Source: Bombyx mori (lineage: Eukaryota; Arthropoda; Insecta; Lepidoptera; Bombycidae). From it: a stretch of DNA of 64,000 nt. A program made the translations under genes and the position numbers. Of this stretch, positions 35,301 to 46,090 are shown one piece after another (positions within the stretch are counted from its first letter, which is position 1; each line of letters begins with the position of its first letter). Below the pieces are notes generated by a model, which saw nothing but the letters and a program-made list of their open reading frames with translations, had not been told where the DNA came from and searched no databases. The DNA lies in contig NC_085128.1 in NCBI RefSeq assembly GCF_030269925.1, forward strand, positions 8,930,501 through 8,994,500, in the 5' to 3' direction.

Positions 35301-38300
35301 TTGCCAAATGGGATCATGAAACATCAGTGTGGGAGGAAAAAAACATGCAAATGTTGTTTTCTTGAAATGCCTGCGACAAATTTTATGACAGATGCAAAAT
35401 TTTTTCTGTAATGGCTTTTAAATGTTAATGTTTTGGTTCAGAACAATATCCAAATGTCGCTTTTCTTCAATCAGATACCCTAGTAAGTTTAGTATTTGCC
35501 GTTTAGGGCATTTTTCATGAATTTAGTCAATAAAACTATTTTCCGTCCAAAATATTTTATAATCAGTAAATGCTAGAAATTTGGTTCAAAAAAAATATCT
35601 TCCAAAATTGACACATCTATAAGCGGCCTGCACCGCTATCTTCCGTATGACCCGTGCAAGCGACGAACAAAATATTCGTTAGTCATTATTACGAATGTAA
35701 TGAAGCATCCTGATAGAGCATAATTAACGAATTCAAAGAACTAGACGAGAATTGATGTGTTTTTTTGTAATGGAAAGCTGTTGTAGGTGTTAGAGTGCTA
35801 CAGTTTCGTTCTACCGCTACTTTATGGAAGCCAGTTCTCACGCTTCAATGTGGTGCGAATGAATACAAAGGCAAACATCAGATACATCCAGATCCATATG
35901 TTGGCGTCTCGGTGTGAAATCTGTAGCTTACCAACTGTTTAGCGGGTGCCCGTACGCACTATCATTTGTAATAATTATTGTCTCTGCGCTATGTTTACAT
36001 TACACATATTTAATGTATAAGTTACTGCCCCCTAGACAGCATGCTAATACTGTTATTGCTCACACAAATTATGACATTAAGAAAGTAACAATCAAGTTTA
36101 ATTGGATTATTGCTATGTTTGTTCTTCCAATTTATTGGCCGTATTCCAATTGGAATCGCAGTTTGTGTTTTTGTTTACTCTAAACAGCCCAACGAACTTA
36201 TTTTCTACTTCGTATTAAGTGATTAGCGAAGCCCATAGACAACCATAGAAACTCATAAAAGCTTAAGATTGAAGTCTCAATTGTATTGTATCACGAATAT
36301 AACTGTATCGGCTGAAGTTGTCGTTTCTTAAAGGATAAAAGGCCGGATGTATTTGTATTGAATGATGCGACCGTGCCGGTGTTCAAATCATGAATGATTC
36401 CCGCGATGAAAGAATAACATGGAATATAATAAAAAATTAAATTCGCAAAAAGTACTTTACAATGTGTAATTAGGTCTATGTGCTCCGGCAACAGCTTCAA
36501 GTCATGAAGGTCGAGTACTCGTTAATGGTTCTAGGCAGTGAAGAAATATAGTTTAAAATTACCATTATTATTTCTCACCCCCACAAGGATTCTCATCACT
36601 AACGTCCCCGCAACTGGCGTAGGGAGTTCAACACGCATATAAATATCCATTAAGTACATGTATTTTCTACATGGATACCAAGTTTCAAGTCAATCGGATG
36701 CACGGCTCAATAGTTATAACGGAACATCCGTAAAAACAACTGTAGATTTATATATTAGTGTAGATAACATAGTTAGTTCGACGTGTAACCTAACCTAAGC
36801 ATTAGACCGCTCCGCTGCGTTTCTCGCCGGAACGAAATCCCACCCTTTAAGTCGAAACGCATGACCATTTCGTTGTAGAAATATTCAAACTGATGGTATC
36901 TGCCTGAGTGAGCTCAAGATACGCTCCATCACGTAGTGCTTTTTAAATTTGTAATGTTTTGTTGTTCCAATTAAAGCATTGATGAAGCTATTATACAAAC
37001 ATTAAATTTCGTTAAAAAGTGACGTCCACCCGGGTTGAACGGGTTTATTAATCTTACGAGATTTCTTGAAAATCTTATAAGACGCCGGATACCCGTCTCG
37101 TTGCGATTACTCGTGCTGATCCGAAGCAGTCAATGTAGGGTCCTAAGGTGTACGATATCGCACAAGCTCACTTGAAATTAAACTCAAAACTTTATTTCTT
37201 TGTTATTGCTTAGATGGGTGGACGAGCTCACAGCCCACCTGGTGTTAAGTGGTTACTGGAGCCCATAGACATCTACAACGTAAATGCGCCACCCACCTTG
37301 AGATATAAGTTCTAAGGTCTCAGTATAGTTACAACGGCTGCCCCACCCTTCAAACCGAAACGCATTACTGCTTCACGGCAGAAATAGGCAGGGCGGTGGT
37401 ACCTACCCGTGCGGACTCACAAGTGGTCCTACCACCAGATCTGTCATTACAACCGAATATATATACTTACAACTTTTATACTAATTCAATAATATTCACC
37501 TTTGACAGATAATGCTGAACAGCCTGCACAAATACGAGCCGCGAGTTCACCTAGTTAAAGTCGGTACCGACCTTCGTCGGATCATGACCTATCCTTTTCC
37601 CGAGACACAGTTCATCGCAGTCACAGCGTATCAAAACGAAGAAGTTACGTCGCTGAAAATCAAATATAATCCATTCGCAAAAGCGTTTCTCGACGCCAAG
37701 GAGCGACCGGAGGGCTATTATCAACGAGATTTTGTGGGAACCCACTATCCGCAGCAAAGTTCCTCGCCACATCAGTACTCACAATGTAAGTGATTCTAGA
37801 CTATTTTACTAGCGGTAGGACCTCTTGTGAGTCCGCACGGGTAAGTACGACCCACCCTGCCTATTTCTGCCGTGAAGCATTAACGCGTTTCGGTTTGAAG
37901 GGTGGGGCAGCCGTTATAACCATACTGAGACCTTAGAACTCATATCTCAAGGTGGGTGGCGGCATTTACGTTGTAGATGTCTATGGGCTCCAGTAACCAC
38001 TTAACACCAGGGCTGAATGGCAACAGGTGGGCTGTGAGCTGTGAGAAAATATTGTAATTAAATTAATATTAATACCACTGCTTAAACATATTCAATAATT
38101 AATCAAAAGAAATAATAATTGTGCATGTAAAATTTAAGTACATATTTTGTCTGAACAAAGGTTTTAAAAAATAGTCTTATTATTATAGTAAATTGAATGT
38201 ACAGTTTAAAAAAATGTGTTATTCTGTAAAAAGGTACCTAACAATAATAAAACCGTTGAGCGAGATTATCAATTTACGTAACTAATGGTTACTTTTACAA

Positions 38301-40574
38301 ATCAAGGGCGAGTTGATCATCGGATTACGAAAAACATTCATCACAGGAACTTAGTTTACGCTAACATCACAGTTCGAAGTTGATATGAAAACAACAAAGT
38401 TACACAGACCTTGTCCGGTTAAAACGAAGACCCAGATGGCATTCGATAATTCGTTAGCCACAAACACACCTAAATACACATTACATAATGTCCATTGGTA
38501 ATTTTGTATTATCGGTCGTTTTGTACACAATCATTTGAATTTGGAAACGCATCAATATTAAACAGTGAAACTGTTTGTTTTACAGTTGGCGGTTGGTTCG
38601 TTACGTCTCAGTCTCTGTATGGGGGCGGCGGCACAGCTTCGCGGAGGCCAGCGCCTTACCCTTCAAGGCCACCTTCCCGACCAAGAACCTTGTCGCCGCC
38701 CTGTGAGTTTTTAAATGTTGTCAATTATTTTGACTTGCTCTGCTTTAAATTAGTACCACAAATTGAGTTTCAGCTATATGCAGGCATTTCGTCTAAACTT
38801 ACTAAAATAAATTGAAATTCCATTTCAAGAGTCTTTATTTCCGATTTATGATTTAAATTAAATAATTATGAGTTTTTACATATTGCATGCATTTATTCAA
38901 AGTAACTTAACAATCTCGTTGTTCAATTAAACATTTATTTATTTTTACACAAATCAAGTATTTAAATTTTTTATTGTAATTATACTCATTATCATTATTA
39001 TAGACTCTACAATGTAGAGTATGCTTGTATGTTAACATCTAATAGCAATAATCCAAATAACATTTATATCAAATTGTCTTTTGACCAAAAGCCTTGCTCA
39101 AAGCCATACTTTTCTATCAGTGGCTTTTCTTTTGTCTAGTTTATCTGATATTTTATAAATGTCTTCTGCCCGTTCTTTCTTTACCAAAATTTATTTTTTA
39201 AACATAAGCTGCGTGAAAAATAGATATGGAAGCATTGGTCACTTGATTCTTAAGGTACTGTTACACATGCTCTAAAATAGCATGCTAAAAAGCGTGCTAT
39301 TGAGTATGCTCAATACGTGCATGCTTATGAACAGTTTACATTTGCTAGCAATAGGCATGCTAGTTTTAAGTATGCTATTTATTTATGTATTTTATGTATG
39401 TATTTGAATTATACCTGTTGCAAACGACTGATCGATACTATATAGCATGCTCAATAAGCAAACCTGTTTAGACGCGCTTAAAGCACGCCCCCTTCCACCC
39501 GCGTCACAGGTAGCATGCTCAAAAATCGCACGCCTGTTGATTTTTAAGAAAACTCGAAATGAGCATGCTACTTTTGAGCAACATTCCAACACACATGCTA
39601 CTAAGTAGCAACTGCTCAATAGAAGCATGCTTTCATGCTTGAAATGAGCATGTGTAACAGTACCTTTATTCTTATATGAGCTATAAAGTATATAGCGATG
39701 TCTGACTTGAATAATATCATTTATAGCTGCGTACAGTAATTCTGAGCGCACGACCGCTGCGCCGAATGGAAGTAGTAGCTATACGTGGTCGAGTAGTAGC
39801 GGATATTGGAGTGCTGCGCAGGGCGGCAGTTCGCCTCAGCCCAGCACCTCGCCGGCTCCGTACCGTACACCGCCTCATGCGTACCCTGCCCCCTTGGAAT
39901 ACGCGTCGGCGCCCCCAACCAGTACCTCAGCCCCGACGTCCGCACCGGCGCCTCTGTACCCCATACAATACGAAGCGCCCCCACAGCATCATTCGCCGTA
40001 TTATCAACACGCGTATGCTCCCTATGCACATCACGCCATCGAGGATATTTCGTATTGGCCTAACAGGTATGTTCTGTACATTACCAAATTTTAACAATAA
40101 AATATACAATTTTGACGGGTAAATACAATTACAAGCATTCATATTGCGATTTACAACTTTGCAACAAATCCCGTAGGTACATTCAATGTTCAAGAGAGTT
40201 AAATTTTTGTACTCTTTATTATTTCAATTTATTTCAATTAGCATACGAAAGTAAGTCTTCAATCAAGTGAAATTATCGTAATTTGAGTAGAAATTGTTGA
40301 TATATTTTTCCGTTGTTATTTCAGTTTAAACACTTATGGTTACCAGCCTTCAGAATATGTGGGTACTGGTGAAGCTGCTTACAGTACCGAAGGCATGCAA
40401 TTTGGTCCTACTGGCCCCGCATTAGAAGCAGCGGGACATAGTGCCGAAGGCCGAGCCTCCCCATCAGGGCAGGACCATTCCACATCTGATAGAGAATACA
40501 AATTTAGCACAGACGAGACCCGTCATTCCCCTTGTGAAGAATCTTCAATACCTCCACGTTCCCCCGCACAGTGA
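32221..40574 (+). CDS. byn: Brachyury/brachyenteron T-box transcription factor, complete, 7 coding exons
   Basis: Sequence-specific nuclear transcription factor of the Brachyury (T) class; the insect orthologue brachyenteron patterns posterior gut and hindgut. Coding exons are 32221-32381, 34249-34369, 34703-34846, 37509-37785, 38586-38702, 39727-40066 and 40325-40574. All introns are GT-AG, and the exons total 1410 nt, giving 469 residues plus TGA. Residues 3-11 contain SHILSAVE, the N-terminal motif typical of Brachyury proteins (the Smad-interacting LLSAVE motif in vertebrates). The T-box runs from about residue 30 ([11 protein letters not shown]) to about 208 ([13 protein letters not shown]), with the landmarks [26 protein letters not shown] and [18 protein letters not shown]. 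Residues about 234-469 are a low-complexity Ser/Pro/Tyr/Gly-rich tail, as expected for a regulatory domain. The start was chosen because the upstream sequence in this frame is a Bm1 repeat. A 5' UTR intron ending at TTCGTTATAG (32219) is possible. I infer orthology to byn rather than to another T-box class from the N-terminal motif. Confidence 0.95.
33694..33888 (+). repeat. family B copy in byn intron 1
   Basis: CTTACTGAGTTTCTCGCCGG, AATCCGGTGGTAGATTCTGC, GCTAGGGCTAGTGTTAGCA, then AGGCTACCAGGGAAAGTTAG and an A-rich end. Confidence 0.65.
34249..34369 (+). CDS. byn: byn coding exon 2 (T-box)
   Basis: The acceptor TATTCTAG is followed by the last base of Arg54, then [16 protein letters not shown] and [13 protein letters not shown], both highly conserved T-box segments. 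The donor is GTAAGA at 34370, and the exon ends on a codon boundary. An ATG just upstream (34235) is intronic and is not the start. Confidence 0.95.
34703..34846 (+). CDS. byn: byn coding exon 3 (T-box)
   Basis: Exactly 48 codons between the acceptor AACGTAG and the donor GTAAAT. It reads [27 protein letters not shown] and [15 protein letters not shown], the central T-box. It is in phase 0 at both ends. Confidence 0.96.
36315..36530 (+). repeat. strongly diverged Bm1 SINE in byn intron 3
   Basis: Eroded head (AAAGGATAAAAGGCCGGATG), CCGGTGTTCAAATC, AAAGAATAACATGGAATATAA, then GTCTATGTGCTCCGGC. Order matches Bm1. Confidence 0.6.
36552..36832 (-). mobile_element. Helitron-like element joined to a family C head
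   Basis: Same sequence as 29268-29515 (CTCACCCCCACAAGGATTCT, CATTAAGTACATGTATTTTC, AACGGAACATCCGTAAAAAC). It continues into AGTTAGTTCGACGTGTAACC and the family C head, as at 29510-29570, before being cut off. In byn intron 3. Confidence 0.5.
37194..37438 (-). repeat. Bm1 SINE in byn intron 3, antisense
   Basis: 5'-truncated copy, minus strand, from the reversed tail (TTATTGCTTAGATGGGTGG) to TCCTACCACCAG. It ends 70 bp before exon 4. Confidence 0.92.
37509..37785 (+). CDS. byn: byn coding exon 4 (end of T-box)
   Basis: The acceptor TTTGACAG opens the exon, which reads [36 protein letters not shown] and [20 protein letters not shown]. It then leaves the T-box ([17 protein letters not shown]). 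The donor is GTAAGT at 37786. At 277 nt it is not a multiple of three, so skipping it would shift the frame. Bm1 copies in opposite orientation lie 70 bp before and about 22 bp after it. Confidence 0.96.
37808..38044 (+). repeat. Bm1 SINE in byn intron 4, sense
   Basis: 5'-truncated copy starting AGCGGTAGGACCTC about 22 bp after exon 4. Near its 3' end it carries a short insertion (GGCTGAATGGCAACAG). It is the complement of the copy upstream of exon 4 over roughly 220 bp. Confidence 0.9.
38586..38702 (+). CDS. byn: byn coding exon 5
   Basis: Acceptor TGTTTTACAG, donor GTGAGT. It joins in phase 1 with exon 4 to read [16 protein letters not shown], then an Arg/Pro/Ser-rich stretch ([20 protein letters not shown]). 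The frame is fixed by its neighbours on both sides. Confidence 0.9.
39253..39665. mobile_element. 413-bp MITE in byn intron 5
   Basis: Perfect 20-bp terminal inverted repeats (AGGTACTGTTACACATGCTC and its complement), flanked by TTA on both sides (39250-39252 and 39666-39668). There is no coding capacity. The 3-bp TTA target duplication fits the PIF/Harbinger group. The interior is packed with AGCATGCT-type palindromes. It must be spliced out with intron 5. Confidence 0.8.
39727..40066 (+). CDS. byn: byn coding exon 6
   Basis: With acceptor TTTATAG at 39726 the frame stays open throughout: [20 protein letters not shown], then Ala/Pro/Tyr/Ser-rich sequence, ending [14 protein letters not shown] nearer AG (TACAG at 39735) would give a different frame that does not join exon 7. 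The donor is GTATGT. Exon GC content is clearly higher than in the flanking introns. The other open frames across this exon are shadows. Confidence 0.9.
40325..40574 (+). CDS. byn: byn coding exon 7 and stop
   Basis: The acceptor TTATTTCAG is followed by [20 protein letters not shown] and so on. The protein ends [12 protein letters not shown] with TGA at 40572-40574. The C-terminus is Ser/Glu/Gly-rich with no recognisable fold. Confidence 0.92.
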
Positions 40575-42235
40575 TAAATTAGAATTGTTACTAGGAAAAA
40601 TACGATTTCACCTAAGGATGGGAGGTGTATCAATTTATTTATAATTAATGGTGTGAACAATAATTTAAACTTGTATAGTGTTCATGGGGTTCGGTGTTGA
40701 CTCTTAGTAAGTTTTTGTTGCGGACTGTTTACAGAATAATTTTGTTTTGTGTAAAAAAATAAGTATACCTACAGATTTCCTATGTATGTCACTAAGTTGA
40801 TGTTTAGTTTTTATTAGAATCGTTTGCACAAATCGATTATTGACATTAAATTAAAATAGTTATTGGCGAGTGTCATGTAATTTTACACTATAGAGATGAG
40901 TGTGGGTTTTATTAGAGTTCAGGTAATCGAATGAGAGGTCATATTACAAACTATTAACACTAGAGGTAGTAGATAGATGACTTCGTAATTTCTTAATAGG
41001 TAGGAAATTGGTGACAATGGAATTAATGATTAATTGAAAATGTCATCGCTTTTCAAGGTGCTTTATATCAACAACTTCATTAAGAAAATGGAACCGTCGC
41101 CTTAAAGTTTTTTAATCTGTAACACGATACTCCTTCCACACTTCTACCAATACCACCCGTTCACTTATTAAATAATTTCTATTTTATCTACGAACTAAGT
41201 AAAATATGCGCAAAACATATTCGAATTGTTGACTGTCATACACCGCATTTATGGATAAGTCTTAAAACTGTTCCAGTCATGATTATCTACAGGCTTTGAG
41301 TTGAAATCTGGAAAGTATTTTGAGGTTAGCATTAAGATCATAACAAAATAATACATTAAGATTTTACTTTTACATAGTGTATGTATATAAAAATATCAGC
41401 TAAGTCATCCGTTTGATTAAAGCCACTGGTAATGCCACTTTAGAGGACAAACATAGGTCTATTTGATTAAAAATATTGGTATTCATAGATTATTTTCAAT
41501 TAAAAATTGGTTTATGTTATTGGCTAGCTTATACCGCGAAATGGTTTTGTTTGGTTTGATTGGCCCTAAATTGTAATCGAACAGAATCGTTGTTGTGTCA
41601 TTATATTATACATATATATTTTTTAATTTAGTGTTTTAACATGAATAATCTATCTACTACTTCTTTCAAAGCATTAAATGTCAATGTATTAAATTCGTTT
41701 ATAATTCATTTAATATGCGCTCACTATATTTATTTTGCATGTATTTTTATATGCGGTTTCAAGAGCTATAATAATATAACATTTTAAAAAAAAAGAACAA
41801 ATTAAAACACACTTTGTACATAGTTTAAATATTAAGAGAAATTTCAGTCTTTCTATTTTATTATACCGAAATAACATATCAAATATATATATAATAATGT
41901 ATTAGATAATTTCATTTGGTAGTGTAATGTGTTGAATAGCCCGAACAAGGTAATCAAATAATATAAGTATATAAATTTAAAAGTTTCTTTAAGGCAATTC
42001 ATTGTCTTTATTATTTCTTAGCAGCCGCTACTAAATAGATCTGGTACAACAACTACTAATGTAAATCTAATAAAAAAAATCCGAAAATATATGTATGAAA
42101 CAAAAATTTAACTGAGCGATTTTTGAAGGTGTCAACATCGTGAAGAACTACGCAAATGTATTTTTTTGTATAAAACGCTGCAGTGACTAAGAAGTAATAT
42201 TATGTATGTTTCTTTTATTTAAATGTAAATTGTAA
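40575..42235 (+). other. byn: byn 3' UTR and following AT-rich DNA
   Basis: This stretch is AT-rich, without open frames, and largely free of the SINE families that fill the rest of the window. That fits a long 3' UTR. The first canonical AATAAA after the stop is at 42069-42074; variant ATTAAA hexamers occur earlier (for example near 40846 and 41166). The true transcript end cannot be fixed from sequence alone. Confidence 0.5.
42069..42074 (+). promoter_or_regulatory. candidate polyadenylation signal for byn
   Basis: First AATAAA hexamer downstream of the byn stop codon on the sense strand, followed by an A-rich run. The 1.5 kb distance makes it tentative, and an earlier ATTAAA could be used instead. 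Confidence 0.3.
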
Positions 42236-42445
42236 CATGAAAAACACACGAGTAAAATTTATTTACTTTTTAATAAATTATACAAATGTGACTTTTTTTA
42301 TTGCTCAGACGCTAAAACACAGTCGACCTGGTACTAAGTGGTTACCACAGGCCGTGGACATCACAATATCTACCGCTGCCCGCCTTGAGGGATTACGTGT
42401 AGGTTATAGGTATATAGGTGTAGTATAATAAGTGACTAGAAGTAG

Positions 42446-43249
42446 TCGTGGCCTAAAGGATTAAGACGCCCGGTGCAATCGTATCAAGCGATGCACCGGT
42501 GTTTGAATACCGCAGGCAGGTAGGTATCAATTTTTCTAATGAAATACGTACTTGACAATTGTTCACGATTGACTTCCACGGTAAAGGAATAACATCGTGT
42601 AATAAAAATCAAACCCGCAAAGTTATAAATGTCCGCACGGGTAGGTACCACCACCCTCGTCAGGTATGAGCCCCGTGAGCTCACCTACTAGTTAAGGTTC
42701 CGCTGAAATAGCTTCTCAAGGCTATCAGCTAAGGAAGGAAAAAAATACCACCACCCTGCCTATTTCTGCCGTGAAACAGTTATAAGTTTCCATTACAATG
42801 GTAGGGCAGCCGTTGTACTCTTAAAACTGAGACTTCGAACTTATGTCTCGAGGTAGGTGGCGGAATTTACGTCGTGGTGTCTCCTCCTCCTTGCGCCGAT
42901 AATCCTCAGTGCTGAGGGTCGCAGCCTCCTCTAACAACTTTCTTCTGTATTATCCTGCGCCATTCCTGCCTATCCTCGGCTGTGTGGATATCAACGTGGA
43001 ATGAAGTATTGAGAGTGGAGCGTATCTGGTCCAACCAGCGCATTGGACTTCTGCCTCTGGGCCTTCTTCCGCATACCTTGCCTATTACCAGCAGCTTTTC
43101 CAGATTGTCACCTCTCTTTCTGGCGATATGTCCAAAGAACTCGAAACTCCTCAGCGCGCATATAGTGCTGTGGTAGGTGTCTATGGGCTCCGGTAATCAC
43201 TTAACAACAGGGGGGCTGCGAGCTCGTCCACCCAACTAAGCAATAAAAA
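42446..43249 (+). repeat. Bm1 SINE broken by two other insertions
   Basis: Bm1 sequence starts with the tRNA-like head (GTCGTGGCCTAAAGG...) near 42448. It is interrupted at about 42655-42750 by a fragment of another SINE, resumes with CACCACCCTGCCTATTTCTG, is interrupted again by an RTE fragment (42883-43176), and ends GCAATAAAAAAATAAAAA at about 43249. Confidence 0.8.
42906..43176 (-). pseudogene. RTE-type LINE, last 90 residues only
   Basis: The minus strand reads ALRSFEFFGHIARKRGDNLE, then GRRPRGRSPMRWLDQIR and AEDRQEWRRIIQKKVVRGG, ending CDPQH and TGA (complement at 42906-42908). This is the characteristic C-terminal end of RTE-clade reverse transcriptase proteins. It was inserted into a Bm1 copy, with GTGTCT repeated at 42877-42882 and 43177-43182. 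Confidence 0.8.
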
Positions 43250-43899
43250 AATAAAAAGTGACCCATCATTCAACCCGGAACATATTATCGTATAGCGGCG
43301 ACTGATTGATTTACCCATGATACGACCTACGACCATTAAATACACAAATTACAATTTATACGAAATAGAATGGTATCCTTTAGATATACGCCAATACGAT
43401 GCCTGAATGTGGCGGTACGGTCTGGCAAGTACATTGCAAATCTGCAAAATGTATGAAATAGTGGAGGGTACAATGACAGAGATCCTTCGTAAAAAATAAT
43501 AGCAATTTTCAACCAAAGGTTTGTCGAAGCAGATCTCTAAATCTACTCCGACGATGCGCGGAAGGTACCCGACTCGACACCTCTTCACTCGGTTAAACAC
43601 AAACCGTCAATCAGTTTAAAACAAATTTCAAACAAGGAAATGTGTATTAAAATGTTCCCTTGAAATGAAACAATTATTACCAAAAATATAACTAACATTT
43701 ATTTTGTTGTAGTAAAGTTTGGACCAGAATTACAAACGCGCCTCGGAACAAGCTGAATTACTCAATATCTTCACGAAAAATTAACTCTTTAAGAAAAATC
43801 GACAATTTCGCTATTTACATTATATTTACTCTTACAGGTGAGCAGATGAGGCTATAGACAATCCAGTTTGACACATGAAATCCATTAATTTCTTTCCTA

Positions 43900-44205
43900 C
43901 CTAAGCTGGTTGCCTTGAGAGGCTATGCCAGCGTAACCTAACAAGTAGGTGAGCTCACGGGGATCAAACCTGACGACGTTGCTAACCCTAACCCTAGCAA
44001 GAGAAATGCTTCGCAGAATCTACCATCGAATCGGAAACGCGACCCACTGAGAAGATCCGGTGAGAAACTCAGTGGGCTGTGTCTGTGGGTTAACTTACTC
44101 ACCGAGCTCTTCGTCACAAGCGACGGGTTCGACGAGAATGATGACCGGTGCTTGAGGTACCTAAAAGCAACGGTAGTGGATCGGGAGGATCCGAAATGAG
44201 GTGTG
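43900..44205 (-). repeat. dispersed repeat family B, longest copy
   Basis: A SINE-like family seen at least seven times here. Its minus-strand order is GAGAGGCTATGCCAGCG, GTAGGTGAGCTCACGGG, GCAGAATCTACCATCG, GACCCACTGAGAAGATCCGG and GATGACCGGTGCTTGAGG. On its own plus strand it ends in an A-rich tail. Identity beyond 'SINE-like' is not known to me. Confidence 0.65.
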
Positions 44206-44901
44206 ATGAAATCGAAGTCACAGGTAAAAAAGCCATGCTGAATGGTTTAATTAAAAAAACTAAGTATGGACTTGGCAGTACGCATACCAGGTATGCGGGC
44301 ATACCTCCCGTACATACTGGACAATGGTCGGGTCTTAAGTGTATAATCTATGGTCGGGTCTCACCCGTACTACGCGGCCGCGGCTCGACACTTGATATTG
44401 ATAAGATACTGCGTCGCTAGTACAGCTTCATCGCTACGACGGCCATACTTGGTAACGCGACGCAGCTCGCCCGCCCGCTAACCCGTTAAAATAAAATTCA
44501 TTTTTAATGTGAGCGACATCTAGTGAAATTAGAATGCGTAATTTACTTAACTGGTGGCCTAGCTTCCTTGATAATTTAACGCCATCTATGAATTATCAAT
44601 GTACAATAAGATGTGGTCATTAATTTCAATCACAGAATTATCACTATCTGGCTCCATAATTAACTGATTACGTTTATAGAAATATAATAAAACGGGCCAA
44701 TGAAAATATAATTTGGCGCCTATAAAATAACTATAGTTTTCTAATCGCCCGACATCTATGAATGGGTTTTTACTTTCACTTCCATCGCATTAGCTCATAC
44801 CTGTAGGTATTGTGATACCGGGCTTATGGACCGGGTATTTAGCGGTATCCATACCTACAGGCCGGGTTGTAATTAATGTAGCAGGTATATCTTATATCTA
44901 A
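44206..44901. other. intergenic DNA between family B and the inverted repeat
   Basis: Contains GTGTATAATCTATGG (44339-44353), also present at 46117-46131. There is a short palindromic stretch at 44798-44870 (TACCTGTAGGTAT, TACCGGGC, ATACCTACAGG). No gene. Confidence 0.4.
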
Positions 44902-46090
44902 GTTTAATAATGTTATCAACAGATGGCGCTGAACAAAAATACTGAATCGCGCTATCTGTATATGCTAAGTTTGAATGACTTGAGTAAACCGTCCACGTTT
45001 GAATATGCAATAATGAGACTTCGATCTTTAATACTAACTTTCGTTTCGGTTTGATTAGTATTAAACATTTTTGATATCCTCCTTCCTGGTACTACTAGGA
45101 TACAAGGAGGTACATAATCTATGGAATTGTGCCAGCCAAGTATCTCTTTCCAATGTACTAGTATGACATCACTTTTACAGACAGGTGATATTACTCGATA
45201 ACATTACATTGTATCTATACACCCGACCCGAATCATTACCTAAGTGATGTGTTCATAGTACTTTGTATTGTAGTACAGTAGTACACTGTTATATTACTTG
45301 ACAGAGATTGACTTACTTAATAATATAATAATTTTATTTTTTACTTAATATAATTTATTGTGGGATGAACTGGGAGTAATATTACCGGAGTAATATCACT
45401 CGCATTACTTACACGTCTAATAAACTGTATATCTGTACTAATATATTACAGAGGATTTGGTTGAGTATTCTGTATTCGTTTAAACGCATAGCGGAGTACG
45501 ATTTTTTGCAGTATAAACGACATGAGGTGAATGGTTCTATGTACAATGTATGTGCCACTATCATTGATATATAAAAATGTATGTATATGTTTTCTAATAC
45601 ATCAATGGCCACCATTCATTCGTTATGACAATTATTATGCAAATAAACATGCAGGACAATGCTGTGTGAACCCAAGCTTAAGTTAGCAACATAATCAAGT
45701 TTGAGCCCTGTGAGCTCACTTATTAATTCAGCGAATCTAGAATAACTAACCCTCGAGGTTATTAAAATATGTATGTAGAAAATAAAACGCCAGTGTTATG
45801 TACTATTGTATGAACAACTGATAATGGAAGAAGTAAAACTTGCCAGTTGCCACACAATTCGAACGTATTATTTAAACATGACTCCCTTGACACAGTACAT
45901 TGCTGCGTAGGAGCTTGCAAAAATATCTATTACTAATCAAACCGGAACGAAAGTTAGTAATAGAGATCGAAGTCTCATTATTGTATTGACGCAAATCGGA
46001 ATAGGCATTCAACTGACTCAAACGTAACAAATAACAACAGCGCGATTCAGCTGTAATGTTCACCGCCATCTGTTGATAGCATTATTAAGC
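44902..46090. repeat. long inverted repeat, ~160-bp arms
   Basis: Left arm 44902-45061 (GTTTAATAATGTTATCAACA, AATAATGAGACTTCGATC, CGGTTTGATTAGTA). Right arm 45931-46090 is its diverged complement. About 870 bp of AT-rich DNA without an open frame lies between them. Could be a decayed DNA transposon or an inverted duplication. Confidence 0.55.
45690..45775 (+). repeat. family B 3' fragment
   Basis: CAAGTTTGAGCCCTGTGAGC, then a diverged match to the family B tail. Confidence 0.45.

Larger units (their letters stand above)
34847..37508 (+). other. byn intron 3
   Basis: The largest byn intron (2.7 kb). It holds a diverged Bm1 (36315-36530), a Helitron-like/family C composite (36552-36832) and an antisense Bm1 (37194-37438). 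A GC-richer patch at 35130-35410 is open on both strands for about 90 codons but matches nothing I know. It could be conserved non-coding DNA. Confidence 0.6.

Noticed and set aside
35133..35411. 92-residue frame in byn intron 3, overlapping an equally long minus frame
   Set aside because: Lies inside an intron, is open on both strands because of base composition, and has no recognisable domain.
39392..39751. 119-residue minus frame across byn intron 5
   Set aside because: Runs through the MITE and into byn exon 6 antisense; an artefact of palindromic sequence.
39721..40193. Several other-frame open readings across byn exon 6, both strands
   Set aside because: Shadows of a GC-rich coding exon; only the frame joining exons 5 and 7 makes the T-box protein tail.
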